Below, in pieces: positions 1-10,093 of a DNA stretch of 64,000 bases (positions are counted from its first letter, which is position 1; each line of letters opens with the position of its first letter). This stretch comes from Ligustrum vulgare (taxonomy: Eukaryota; Streptophyta; Magnoliopsida; Lamiales; Oleaceae). Location: the NCBI GenBank assembly GCA_963555705.1, contig OY743172.1, positions 17,855,446 through 17,919,445 of the forward strand, in the 5' to 3' direction. The notes below the pieces were generated by a model. The model searched no databases and had not been told where the DNA came from. It worked only from the letters and a program-made list of their open reading frames with translations. The position numbers were made by a program, and so were the translations under genes.

Positions 1-299
1 AACGGAGCCTAATATTTTGGGCCTAAGGAGTTGGGCTGGATTGAAATAGTTTGGACTCAAAATAGTTCGAATTTGGATTTAAGATAATTAAAACTTGGAC
101 AAAATTTAAATTGTGATCTTGGTAACACCTTTGATAAAATTTGAATTTGACTAAGATAAATTTAATTTTACTTAAAATAATTAGATAAAAATGTGTAAAA
201 AAATAAATAAATGGGCAAAGTTGTAGCGACACATTTTAAATAATATTTAAATAAGTTATGAAAAATTCTCGATCGTTATAACATTTAATTAAAAGTGCC
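1..299. other. AT-rich sequence, no feature recognised
   Basis: No coding similarity, terminal repeats or RNA motifs are visible. It probably continues the decayed copia element to the right, but I cannot recognise any motif here. Confidence 0.4.
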
Positions 300-1443
300 T
301 ATCTCCAATAACCTTTACTTAATTCTGAGTTTCATAACATGGTAAATAACCATTTCTGTTAGAGCCATGTTCTTTTTTTCTATTACACCATTTTGTTGAG
401 GAATATCGACGATAAAAGTTATATGAATAATTCCTAAGTTTTCAATAAAGTGATATTCATCATGTCTACCGCTCCTTAAGCATTTTATCTTAGTATTGCG
501 TAAATTTCTACTTCATTTTTATATACTTCAAATTTCTCCATAACTTCATCCGCAATTCTTATAAGGTATAATAACAACGTAATATTTTTCCCCTCTACTA
601 GGAGTTCCATGCAAATCACACACGTCACCATGAATGAGTTCCAACAAAGTAGAATTTCTTTTAATACGAGAGAAAGAAGTTTTATTAATTTTTGTTCGAA
701 CACATATCTTTCATTTTTCATTTGTATCATGCTTGTAATTAGGAATTAATTCAAGTACACTAATATTATGAAATCTTCCAGTCTTCGATTATTTACATGT
801 CCTAATCTAGAATGCCAAAAAGAACACAAGTCAATGGTATAAAAAATATATATATTTTTATTAGTAAGATTTAAATTAAATATACCCTAAATCAAGAGTT
901 GTTTTTCCACAAACAAATCCACTGGACAATAAAAACTTTTTGAACTCTAAAACAAGTTTAAAACTAAACTTTTTAAAAAGATTCCCGGTAACCAAATTCT
1001 TCCCAACTTCTGGCACATGATATGTCATTGATAATGGGATTTTCAAAATGTAAACTCCGATTTAACACTTCCTTTCCCGCGAATGGTAGCGATAGAAGAG
1101 TTACTCATGGAGAGAGATTTGTCATCATTAACTAGCCCATAAGTTGTTGATTCTTGCAAATATGCCTCGCGACACCCAAATTTATCCACTACTTGCTACG
1201 TCCTCCACCACAAATACCTCATGACAATCACTTTTGAAATGTCTCTATTTCCCTGTTAACATGTACCATTTTTCTTTGAGATTTTGCTTCCTCTTCTTAT
1301 TTGATTTTGATAATTGATTGTCATTTTTGTGTTCTTTCCCCTCTTCCACTACATGGACTTTAGTGATTGTCCATACTGATCATTAGTATCGTTCAATCCG
1401 GTCTCTTTTTCTATTTGAAGACCCAAATCTTCAAGAGACAAGT
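300..1443 (-). pseudogene. Ty1/copia pol remnant (end of gag to integrase)
   Basis: Read on the minus strand, this is the second half of a badly decayed Ty1/copia polyprotein. In order it shows the end of the gag domain (SLEDL, 1440-1400), a damaged zinc knuckle ending HFKSDC (about 1270-1230), a GAG-pre-integrase block (WHSRLGHVN, about 820-790) and the integrase core, ending in the family signature QQNGVIEKKN (about 410-375). Stops and frameshifts interrupt every block and the protease Asp-Ser-Gly is not recognisable. Reverse transcriptase is absent. The first part of the same gag lies at 2958-3330, separated by a later solo LTR. In a live element these domains package RNA and insert cDNA; this copy can do neither. 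Confidence 0.75.
1439..1443. repeat. Target-site duplication CAAGT, left copy
   Basis: CAAGT directly precedes the solo LTR that begins TGATAAG. The same five bases follow its terminal CA at 2958-2962. Five base pairs is the usual duplication size for LTR retrotransposons. Confidence 0.9.
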
Positions 1444-1844
1444 TGATAAGTGTATTTTATACACTTATTTGTATGTCTAAATTAGGATTAATTATTGTCG
1501 TTTGGGAATATTTGCTATTTAATTTATGTTTATTTGTTTACCTTTCAGAAAATGTCCCAATTGAAGAAGAATGAAGCAATTAATGGAAAAATGACACGAT
1601 TGGATGTTAATTGGAGCTAAATTGGATAAGTGAGGAGTTTGTGACAACAACCGGGAAACATGCTTGGTGCCAAATTGACTAAATTAGAGGTTGGAGGACC
1701 TAATTGAAGGAATTAAGAGCTTAAATGGGCAAATCAAGAAGAAGATAAAGTTAAGGGACTAAATCGCAACAATTGAGAGTTGAGGACTGAAGGTGCAATT
1801 AAAAGTCAGGGACTAACTTGCACAGCCGGAAGAATGATGAAGTC

Positions 1845-1949
1845 GCGATCGCTGGTCATACACCAAGCGATCGCGAGAAGACGCAAAATTGTAACCCGAG
1901 AGTTTTAGGGTCAAGCACGCGATCGCTAGGGTTGAAGCCACGCGATCGC
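1845..1949. repeat. Array of four GCGATCGC palindromes in solo LTR U3
   Basis: The octamer occurs at 1845-1852, 1867-1874, 1919-1926 and 1942-1949, giving start-to-start spacings of 22, 52 and 23 bp. The same spacing recurs at 42089 and 45141 (see findings). Confidence 0.9.
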
Positions 1950-2036
1950 GTGGCTTTCCGGCTAGGCCGACTGTGGGCTTTTTCTCGCGATTTTTATCAG
2001 ACTTTTCTTGTTTTGACCTAGGTTTTCTCCAAAACC

Positions 2037-2044
2037 TATATATA
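2037..2044 (+). promoter_or_regulatory. TATA box of the solo LTR
   Basis: TATATATA in the context CCTATATATACAAC, about 590 bp into the LTR and just downstream of the GCGATCGC array. The homologous LTR at 41087-42593 has an equivalent TATATATA near 41993-42001 on its minus strand. Confidence 0.55.
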
Positions 2045-2957
2045 CAACATAAGAGGCACGAGATCTAGACCTTTGCCTCTCCATAGAACGAGCCACAACA
2101 GATATTTCAATTCAAATTCTTGGGGAATTAAGCATCGCAAAGGGGCGTGAATTGAAGATAATTGAAGAATTGAGACTTGGTGCATGCTTTCCTTTCTTCT
2201 TATTGTTTTCAATGAACGTTTTATTTTATTGTTTATGCTTTTTAATCATGATGTGTAACTAAATTCTATGTTGGGATGAACGATGTAGCCTAGTCAATTA
2301 TTTTAATTCCAAATTCCTTTGTTTTAGTAATTCGTTGCATGTATTGATTTATTATTGTTCTTAATGCTTGAATTGTTTAATCACCAATTCATGATTTATT
2401 GAGTTATTTCCATAATCCGAGAGGTGAGTTAATAATTTAGAACGTGGTAATAAATCCGGTAATTGAACGAGAGATAGAGATATACTCTTGTAATTATTGC
2501 GGTCGTGTGTGAATTCTTGCGTGTTATGCATCTAGATAAGGAATATTCGGACCCTCTGTAGAGATACATGGTTGACTTATTTAGGTAGGATTGATTTAAA
2601 CTCGAGAGAGGAATTTCAATTTAAATTAGTGAATTCGACCGAATGCATAATTAGGAATTAAAACTTGAATTGGAGTTAATATAAGTGGCTAGGTGAAATC
2701 GGGATTCCCAACTACTTTACAATCGTATTTAAAGACAAAAACAATTTCGCAATTTTATTTCTTTAGTTTAATTCTTTAGTTGTAGTTAAAAACCTCAAAT
2801 TAATTCGTTCGTTCAAATAGAGTTAGGAACTAACACATTTCGGTACTTAATAACAGTCCTCGTGGGACGATAATCCGGACTCTTAGGTCCACTTTATTAC
2901 TTCTCACGACCCGTACACTTGCGGGGATATCTCGCATCGCGAGATATCAGGTGAACA

Positions 2958-3330
2958 CAAGTCATATTTCTCGTGCTTAAGATTTTCCTTGTTGCCCTTC
3001 TAATAAGAGGAAGTTTACCGATGAAAATTGAAACAAGAAAGGATTCGTCCATTTGCAAGTGCTTCAAACTAATGGTAAATGTGTACCATTTCAACCATGC
3101 AATATTGATGGAGTTTGGATGCACAAAATTTCTTACTTGCAGCATCTTTAGGCATATATTTTGTTTTCAGCGCATCCCAAATATATTTTGCAAATATAAT
3201 CATCTTGATCACATTTCCGCATCGTCTTATCTTGGGGGTAGTGAAAACATAGACCACATTGAGCGTGATAAAAAAGTGTAGTTTCTTCAGCCAACGTTCG
3301 AATATTAAATTCTTCAAAACTTTCCTAACC
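2958..3330 (-). pseudogene. Ty1/copia gag fragment (UBN2-type)
   Basis: Minus-strand reading gives a clear copia gag stretch with landmarks FERWLKKL, IWDALKTKY, ASKKF and, after a frameshift, DESFLVSIFIGKLP. This is the conserved core of the UBN2/gag domain of plant copia elements. It continues across the solo LTR into 1443-1400, where the frame resumes with the SLEDL motif; the 5-bp duplication CAAGT marks the interruption. The start of gag is not recognisable beyond about 3330, and no LTR or primer-binding site can be assigned to this element. It is a dead gene fragment. Confidence 0.75.
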
Positions 3331-4227
3331 TCACAAAGTTCATAGCAAAGTCCCGAAGAGGAGATACTGGATAAGCATCACAATTGCTTGAAATAAAGTC
3401 TTAAAAATGTTGATAAAATAATTTTTCGCGTGTTTTAATGGTTAAACTTTGTAGTGACAATATAAATTCAAGGCACGTAAATTACGCCTTTCATAAGACA
3501 ACAAATCAAATATAAGAACTTGAGTATATCAAACACATGAGAGACTTTATATTCTTATTATGCAGTAAAAGAATACAAAGAACAAAGTTTGGATACAAGA
3601 AAGTTATGAATTTGAAGTATCAAAAATAGGAGAGAAAAGAATGAGAGAAATTAATGAATTCATGCGTTTAATTCAAGACAAATTCAATTCTATTTATAGA
3701 ATTGGATACACCTCTTTCCAAGAGTAACACCCATAATTTAGGCATAAATTTATACTTGAAATGAAACTAGTAAAAAAATAAGTTGAAAGTCGAATTGAAT
3801 CATGGAAAAGTTCCAGAAGAAATTTTCAACGCTTTTTTTTTGTTATGGGGCTACCGCCCAGGTGGTAGCTCGTCTGACCTTTACAAAGGCAGTGGCGAAA
3901 ACGTTCATACTGGACGATCGCTCGGTACAATTTTTTTCATTCTTCCTTTCTTCCTTATTATTGGATTTCTTCCAAACATGTGCTTCATGTTTATTTGAAT
4001 TCAATTTGAAAATTCTTTCTAACAAATTTCATAGGAAAGAAATTGGACTTCATCTTTATACTTATCATTTTCACGATTAAGTGAGAAGAAATGTCTAAAA
4101 TCATGTTTAGGTTCAGATTTTAATATATAAGTGAAAGTCAATAATTAACTTTAATTACATATTTTATTGGAGTCGACAACTTTTCAATCACAAATTTCTT
4201 CAATTTTTATTTAAATTGAAAATAAAA
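3331..4227. other. Intergenic, AT-rich with one GC-richer hairpin
   Basis: No gene recognised. At 3847-3866 a short GC-rich hairpin (CTACCGCCC pairing with GGTGGTAG) interrupts AT-rich sequence. About 4130-4215 resembles the middle of the MITE family described at 15297 and 63222. Confidence 0.4.
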
Positions 4228-4997
4228 AAATTTAATTTTAATATTAATAAAACGTGACATATATGCCTAAAAACAGAATTTTTATTATTATACATGTTTC
4301 GATAACTTAACATTTCTTATTTTTAAGTTATTAAAAGTACTTATTATAAGAATATCACTTAACTTACTATTAGATCTATGTTCTTTAATGTAATTATTAT
4401 AATTTATAAATCAACTTGTAAATAACATAATATTTTCAAATCATTTTTTTAACCATACATATTTTCTCTCTCCACTTTTCAACCATACAAATTTATTCAA
4501 TTTTTATTAAAATTTAATTTTAATATTAATAAAACATGACATATATGCCTAAAAACAGATTTTTTTTTTTTTTTAAAATTATTATACATGTTTCGATAAC
4601 TTTACATTTCTTATTTTTAAGGTTGTGTTCTTTTAAATTTAAAATGGAATGTTTTGTGTCAAATCAAGGAATTGAAATTATTTGTTGATTTTTTTTTGTG
4701 TTTTCTAGATAAGATGAAGGGTTAAAAATTGGAGAGAGAAAATGTGGATGGTTAAAAAATAGTATGAAAAATTATGTAATTTAAATTTTTGTAATGATTA
4801 TAATTTAAAATCCTACTGAACACAGCCTAAGTTATTAAAAGTACTTATTTTAAGAATATCACTTAACTTAATATTAGATATTTGTTCTTTAATGCAGTCA
4901 TTATAATTTATAAATCAACTTATAAACAACATTATATTTCCAAATCATTTTTTTTAATCATACATATTTCTATCTCAACTTTTCAACCATACATTTT
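4228..4997. repeat. Direct duplication (about 270 bp), second copy carrying a MITE
   Basis: About 4228-4495 and 4522-4997 are two copies of the same AT-rich segment, sharing blocks such as GACATATATGCCTAAAAACAG and the run from AAGTACTTATT to the ends. The second copy is longer because a 207-bp MITE is inserted in it, so the first copy is a built-in empty site. Confidence 0.75.
4621..4827 (+). mobile_element. Tourist-like (PIF/Harbinger) MITE
   Basis: A 207-bp insertion with imperfect terminal inverted repeats, GGTTGTGTTC at the left and GAACACAGCC at the right, flanked by TAA on both sides (4618-4620 and 4828-4830). The unoccupied paralogous site is at 4324-4326. Size, 3-bp TWA duplication and TIRs fit non-autonomous Harbinger elements. 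Related AT-rich copies appear near 35590-36025. Confidence 0.8.
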
Positions 4998-5267
4998 ACC
5001 TTAAAAATATAAATAAATCAATTTATAATTGTTACAATATTATACCGAGCAAACCCTAAATTAACTTGAGTTACACACTGACCTAATAAGCAAAATAAAA
5101 TTATTTTTGTGGTAAAAATTATCTTAAGAGAAGTCCAAGGTTTATTGCAGGATATATATACCTCATGCATAATTCTCCAACTCAATATTTGGAGTTCATA
5201 CATCTATTGTGCATGCTCTCAGTCATGCACCATATTATTTAGGGAACATTGTGTTGACCAGCTTTGT

Positions 5268-5400
5268 GACAAAACTTAGCTTAGTGGTACCAGGGATACC
5301 TTTGGAATTCTTAAGTTCCATAGGTCCAAGATTCGAAACCCCCTAGGGACGCGTCCACCTCGCGTGGAACAAATTCACACCATGCGGTGGACAATCCGTG
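5268..5400 (+). mobile_element. SINE-like, tRNA-derived head (+ strand)
   Basis: An internal RNA polymerase III-type promoter is visible: a box-A-like TAGCTTAGTGG at 5277-5287 and a box-B-like GATTCGAAACC at about 5330-5340, with tRNA-like spacing. This is the usual head of a plant SINE. The 3' end is not obvious. A mutated inverted copy lies at 6036-6150. Confidence 0.55.
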
Positions 5401-5947
5401 TGTTGGTCGAGTCCACTGACGGATGCACAGCATGGCGAGCCGACGCGACCGCCCGTGCTGGATCTACCGGAAGTGCTTGTTGGAACCGCCAAATTTTGCA
5501 GACTACACTTCGATTTTCTGGTTAAGGGGCGGCAAACTGAAGAAGAAGACGCCTGGCTGGTTTCTTTCTTTAGTTTTCCTTTTCATTGGCCCAAATAATT
5601 ACAGCCTGAAGCCCAATAATGCTAAAGCTTGAGTAGAAATCAGACCCAAACCTGATATGATGCTTTTATATTCTTCCAATGATTGTTGATTACAGTGATT
5701 GTTGATTACAATTTTGGTTTGGTGACTTAAGTAATTAGACTCATAGCTTTGAAATTGTGATTTCTTATTTGTTAATAATATTGATTGGTTTATCGTATCA
5801 GTGATTGAAGAATGAGAATTTTTAATACTTTTTAATTAAATAATAATTAACATTCTCGATATCGAGATTGTCGATTGCAGTCAACGGTCAATGGTCAAAA
5901 ATCGTCCTAGCTCAACTATCATCCTGGATCCGTCACTGGCCGAGTCG
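5401..5947. other. No feature recognised
   Basis: Moderately GC-rich sequence to about 5550, then AT-rich. Short open frames at 5398-5632 show no similarity I recognise and no conserved motif. Confidence 0.35.
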
Positions 5948-6184
5948 TAAGTACCTCAAAGGCTGGTGGCGTCAACATAAAAACGCGCATTTTTATGTTG
6001 ACGGTGCTCAGCCTTTGAGGTACTTACGGGACGTCAACACACGGATTGTCCACAGCGTAGTTTGGGTTTGTTCCCGCGAGGTGGACGCGTCCCCAAGGGG
6101 TTTCGAACCTTGAACCTATGGAATTTAAGAATTCCAAATGCCGACAATCCGTGTGTTGACGTCCCGTAAGTACCTCAAAGGCTG
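5948..6184. repeat. Three-arm palindromic repeat cluster around an inverted SINE head
   Basis: A perfect 42-bp inverted repeat pairs 6009-6050 with 6143-6184. An 18-bp part of it recurs at 5948-5965, also inverted to 6009-6026. Between 5948 and 6026 there is a further perfect 14-bp stem (CGTCAACATAAAAA). The loop of the 42-bp arms holds a minus-strand SINE-like box B (GGTTCGAAACC, 6103-6113 region). Confidence 0.85.
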
Positions 6185-6476
6185 GGCACCGTCAACACAT
6201 TGTATGATAGATCGTTAATCTATTGCCTTAGTTGCAAAGTTAGTATTTGACTTCAAAAAAAGAATAAATTGGACCTCACCTTTATTTTATCACATAACTT
6301 ATGCCTCACTCCGAATTTCTTAGTGTTAATTAAAGTTGTGAAACAAGATTTAATTTTATATAAGAAGAAACACATGATGATCAAACGAATTTGGACACAT
6401 TTCTACATTTGATTATGTGCCCTATAATATAATTTTTCTAATAAACGTGCTTATATTTAGAAAGTTAGAAACTTAT

Positions 6477-6485
6477 TTGTTACTA
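6477..6485. repeat. MULE target-site duplication TTGTTACTA, left copy
   Basis: Nine bases identical to 9153-9161 on the other side of the element; nine is the classical duplication length for Mutator elements. Confidence 0.9.
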
Positions 6486-7331
6486 GGGTAAACAGCACAA
6501 ATAGTCCCCAACGTTTGCATTTCCTGCGCAAATGGTCCCCAACATTTCAATTTTGGCATTTACGTCCTCAGAATCACCAAACGTTGCCAAAGTAGTCCCT
6601 GTCGTTCTATTCCGTTAATTCCTACCGTTTAAAGCACTGTTTGACCCAATTAATTGAAAATTTAGAAGGGTATTTTTGTCCCAATATAAATTCCCGCGTA
6701 TTTTAATTCTAGTTAAAAGGTTATAAGCAGAAAACGTCCCAAACCTATAAAACTTTTGCATACTTAGTCCCTATGTTATTTTCGGTATAATAGTCAAATA
6801 ATAACGAAATTGGCCACAACTCTCTCCTCCAAGACCGAAGCTACAAACAGAGGCGGAAAGCCCATGGTTTATCTCGCGCGGCGACGAATAAAAGCTCCAA
6901 TCAACACGTACGGTGCATCAAGGTTAGTAAATTGACAGTTTAGCTTCCTCCTGTGCGGTGGGTTTTTGATGGTTCGAATAATTTGCTACAATTGCTATGA
7001 AATCTTGATTTTTTAACAAATTTTCGGAATTTCTTTTTTATAGAGTTGAAAACTTATATTGATTCACATGGGGCATCCAAGATTTCGGATGTTTGAGGAA
7101 GAGGCTCCCACTTATGGTATATTCATAAACCGAGGGTTTTCTTCTTCTTCGTTTTTTTTTCCTTCCGAAAATGTTGTAAAGTGTGATTTCCATGCAGGTC
7201 CAAATACTGAATTTTTCACGATTAAAATTAACCATGGAGGTCGGTTTTTTGAAAAGCCGAACAATGTAGCTTACGAGCATGGACTTGTGTTTTTTTTTAG
7301 ATTACATGCATCCAAAGTTGTTTAGTAGGGG

Positions 7332-8411
7332 ATGTTGGAGAAGTTTTTGCGTGCATGTTGGCCATGGATGAATTTGGATTTTTACTTTAAGAAACAGAGA
7401 ATGAAACTTGGCAGTGGGTTGGTTAGATTGAGGAGTGAAGGTGATGTAAGGGATATGTTGATGGATAGGCATGGGGAGAGGGAGGTAGAGATTTATATAG
7501 TTTCTTCAGAGCCTAAATATGCATTGTCAATGGAGGCTCTTGACCAACCACTATCTAAGCAGTGTGATGAAGTCAATGACGAGTGTTATGTGCCAGTAAT
7601 GGATTATGGTAATGAGTGTTCCAATGAGCAAGCATGGGATGACATATTTTCCCAGTGGCAAGAGCAAATGGTGAAAATGATGGAGCTGGATCCTGCGGCA
7701 TTTGGATGGCTTGACAGCAAACCTGCCTCACATTGGAGTAAGTCGCATTTCCAAGAAGGAAACAAATGTGATATGTTGCTTAACAATTTAAGTGAGTCAT
7801 TCAACAGTGTGTTGTTAAGTGCAAGAGAGAAGCCAATCTTGACCATGCTTGAAGAAATACGGATGTACTTGATGAAAAGAATTGTAATCCGAAGGGAAAA
7901 TTATGAAAGATGGAGGAGCGAAGTTGAACCTAGGATACAAAAATTTTTGGAGAAGAATGGGAAGGTTGCTAGGACAATGTATGCTGATTACTCCGGCAAC
8001 TTGAAATTCCAAGTGAGATACAACATCAGTCAACTGCATGCTGTGGACCTTAGGGCAAAAACATGTACATGTCGTGCTTGGCAATTGAGTGGACTGCTTT
8101 GTTCTCATGTTATAGCTTCAGTGCTTTCAAGGAATATGCCGGTTATTGACTATGTCGATGACATCTATAAGAAGGAGGCCTACATGAGGACTTATACACC
8201 GGCTATTTGCCCCATGACAAGCCCAGATTTATGGCCGAGCTTGGGTCTTAATCCATTGACTCCACCTTTTTATACCAAAAAATCAGGACGTCCAAAGAAG
8301 GCTAGGCGAAAAGAGGCTAGTGAACATGTATCGTCTAGCAGTAGAAAGGGGATGGTAATGAGATGCAAGAAGTGCGGTGAACCAGGACATAACAAGAGAA
8401 GTTGCAGATGA
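7332..8411 (+). pseudogene. Internally deleted MuDR-type transposase (SWIM and CCHC zinc fingers)
   Basis: A 359-codon open frame. Residues about 1-65 match the N-terminal region of plant MULE transposases (YFKK... then REVEIYIVSSE). From about residue 100 it resumes in the part following the catalytic domain, with NNLSESFN. A SWIM zinc finger follows: C245, C247, C257, H259. Next is a GRPKKARRK basic patch and a CCHC knuckle at 345-358. Family members are usually 600-800 residues and have a DDE-type MULE domain between these parts; it is absent, so this is not an active transposase. Upstream (about 7195-7290) another frame shows NHGGRFFEKPNN, the usual start of the N-terminal domain, separated by a frameshift and the TAG at 7323-7325. 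Confidence 0.8.
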
Positions 8412-8684
8412 GGAATAGCACCCCTTTCAGCAAATTTGGGATGAACAAACATTCTCACATATTTTTGTTAATATTTTTTTTATTGTAATGTGAAAATATA
8501 TGATGCACTATTGTTTTTTGCATTAGTCTGGAAGGGGGTCAAAATTTGTGACACGTTGTTGGTTTTTGTAATGGTCTAGAAGAGGTGTCTGAAGACTTTT
8601 GTAAATGTCATAATATCCGTTATTTAACTGCTTAAGGAAATTTTTGTAGCTCTTATGTGTTGATATTGGTGCTTGTGTGAAGTT

Positions 8685-8770
8685 GTGCTATGTAACTGTT
8701 ATATAGGCTGAAGTTGTTCTTACAGGGGTGCTATGTAATTGTTATATAGGCTGAAGTTGTTCTTACAGGG
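8685..8770. repeat. 43-bp tandem duplication inside the MULE
   Basis: Two adjacent copies of a 43-bp unit starting GTGCTATGTAA, at 8685-8727 and 8728-8770, differing at one base. Confidence 0.85.
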
Positions 8771-9152
8771 ACCTATTGTGCTAAACATTGATAGGTTAGG
8801 GACTATATATGCCAAAACGTTTTCATTGTAGGGACTATATACGCCAAAATGTTTATCATATATGGATGTTATCTGCAAAAAGGTTTGAACATTAAGGATG
8901 ATTTTTGCTAACATCCTTTATAGATGCTTGTAATCTTTTAACTGGAATTTATACTCGAACAGAAATATCCTTCTGAAATTTCAGTCAATTGGGCCAAATA
9001 GTGCTTTCAACGGCAGGAATTAACAGAATGTAACAGCAGGGACTACTTTGGCAACGTTTGATGATTCTGAGGACGTAAATGTCAAAATTAAAATGTTGGG
9101 GATCATTTGCGCAGGAAATGCAAACGTTGGGGACCATTTGTGCTGTTTACCC

Positions 9153-10093
9153 TTGTTACTATAGCAATACATTAGGGGACCATGGACGCAATGTTGTCTA
9201 TTATTTAACACAAATTCCATGTAGACAATTTCAAATGCCAAATGCCATCACATGGCGTGGATACTTTCTGGATGAAAACGACGACGCTTATGTCCAATTC
9301 AAAATCCCTAATAATACACGATTTTTAATTATTCTATTCTATTCCTGCAGTCTTTTCTTTATGCTGTCAACGGAAATAAACAGTGTGTTTTTTTTTTTTT
9401 TTTTTTGGGGAAAAAGGAAACCTTTTCCTTTTACCAAACATTCGAAAGAAAGTGAGATACAATTTTTCCTCTGGTTTCCAACCATCTCTTTATCCGCTGC
9501 AGCCTGCTTGTTTCTCAAATTTTCTATTTAGATCCGTAAATTAAAGCTGAAAATTATTAGGGTTGTCTTCAAATCTTGATTTTGGTTTAGTTTATGGCTT
9601 TGCTAGTAAATTATCTATTATATTTGCAAAAAAGTTTAGTGGGTAATATTAGGCGATTCCGTTGCCTTAAATGTGATTTGGTTGACATTTCTGGTGGAGA
9701 TCTCATGTAATTTTTTTGTGGGTTTTTGGCCCTTTGTGCTCTTCTTTTGTCTTTTATTTTTGTGGGGCTCAAGTTTAATATTTTCTTGCCAGGAGCTGAA
9801 ATTTTGAAAAAGTTCTGATTTTCACCATTTTGTGAGTTGCAAATTACCATTTTTTATTGTGTGAAAAAATCGGATTAAGATTTTTTGTAGAACCCCCAAA
9901 AGGGGATTGCGACTATTGTTTGTGCGAATTGATTCAACTCGGAAGAGTCTTCAGCCTAGTAAGTTGTCGTTAGGTTGAGGAGACATTTTTTATTTTTATA
10001 TGTTTAATTCTACTCCCAAGATTTTGATTGTTGGAGAAAAGAATCCATCTTGCTATTGTGGAGATCTGGGAGTTGTTTCGTTTGTTATGCCCC
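9153..10093 (+). promoter_or_regulatory. Region between MULE and EOL1: promoter and 5' UTR of EOL1
   Basis: This stretch must hold the EOL1 promoter and leader. It contains a T-run at about 9390-9407 and pyrimidine-rich sequence to 9500. I cannot place the transcription start or a TATA box. The open frame at 9079-9531 crosses the MULE boundary and is not a gene. Confidence 0.4.

Larger units (their letters stand above)
1444..2957 (+). mobile_element. Solo LTR of an Athila-type Ty3/gypsy element
   Basis: A 1514-bp sequence beginning TGATAAGTGTATTTTATAC and ending GTGAACA, flanked by CAAGT on both sides. It is homologous over nearly its whole length, in reverse orientation, to the LTR at 41087-42593, but clearly diverged. 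No internal region is attached, so it is a solo LTR left by recombination between the two LTRs of an element. Its sense strand is +, with a TATA box at 2037. Four GCGATCGC palindromes sit 90-190 bp upstream of that TATA box. It inserted into a copia gag gene; removing it together with one CAAGT restores the gag reading frame across the junction. Confidence 0.9.
6486..9152 (+). mobile_element. Mutator-like element (MULE), 2667 bp
   Basis: Bounded by terminal inverted repeats that begin GGGTAAACAGCAC and by perfect 9-bp duplications. The TIRs are long, about 230 bp (6486-6720 and 8930-9152), and still similar over their length. The interior encodes the N-terminal and C-terminal parts of a MuDR-type transposase, but the catalytic middle is missing. 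Its right end is 941 bp upstream of the EOL1 start codon. It could move only if an intact transposase acted in trans. Confidence 0.92.

Noticed and set aside
3783..4080. Overlapping small frames around a GC-rich hairpin
   Set aside because: Phenylalanine-rich ends and no conserved motif; probably repeat debris.
9079..9531. 150-codon frame upstream of EOL1
   Set aside because: Crosses the precise right end of the MULE and contains a poly-F stretch from a T-run.
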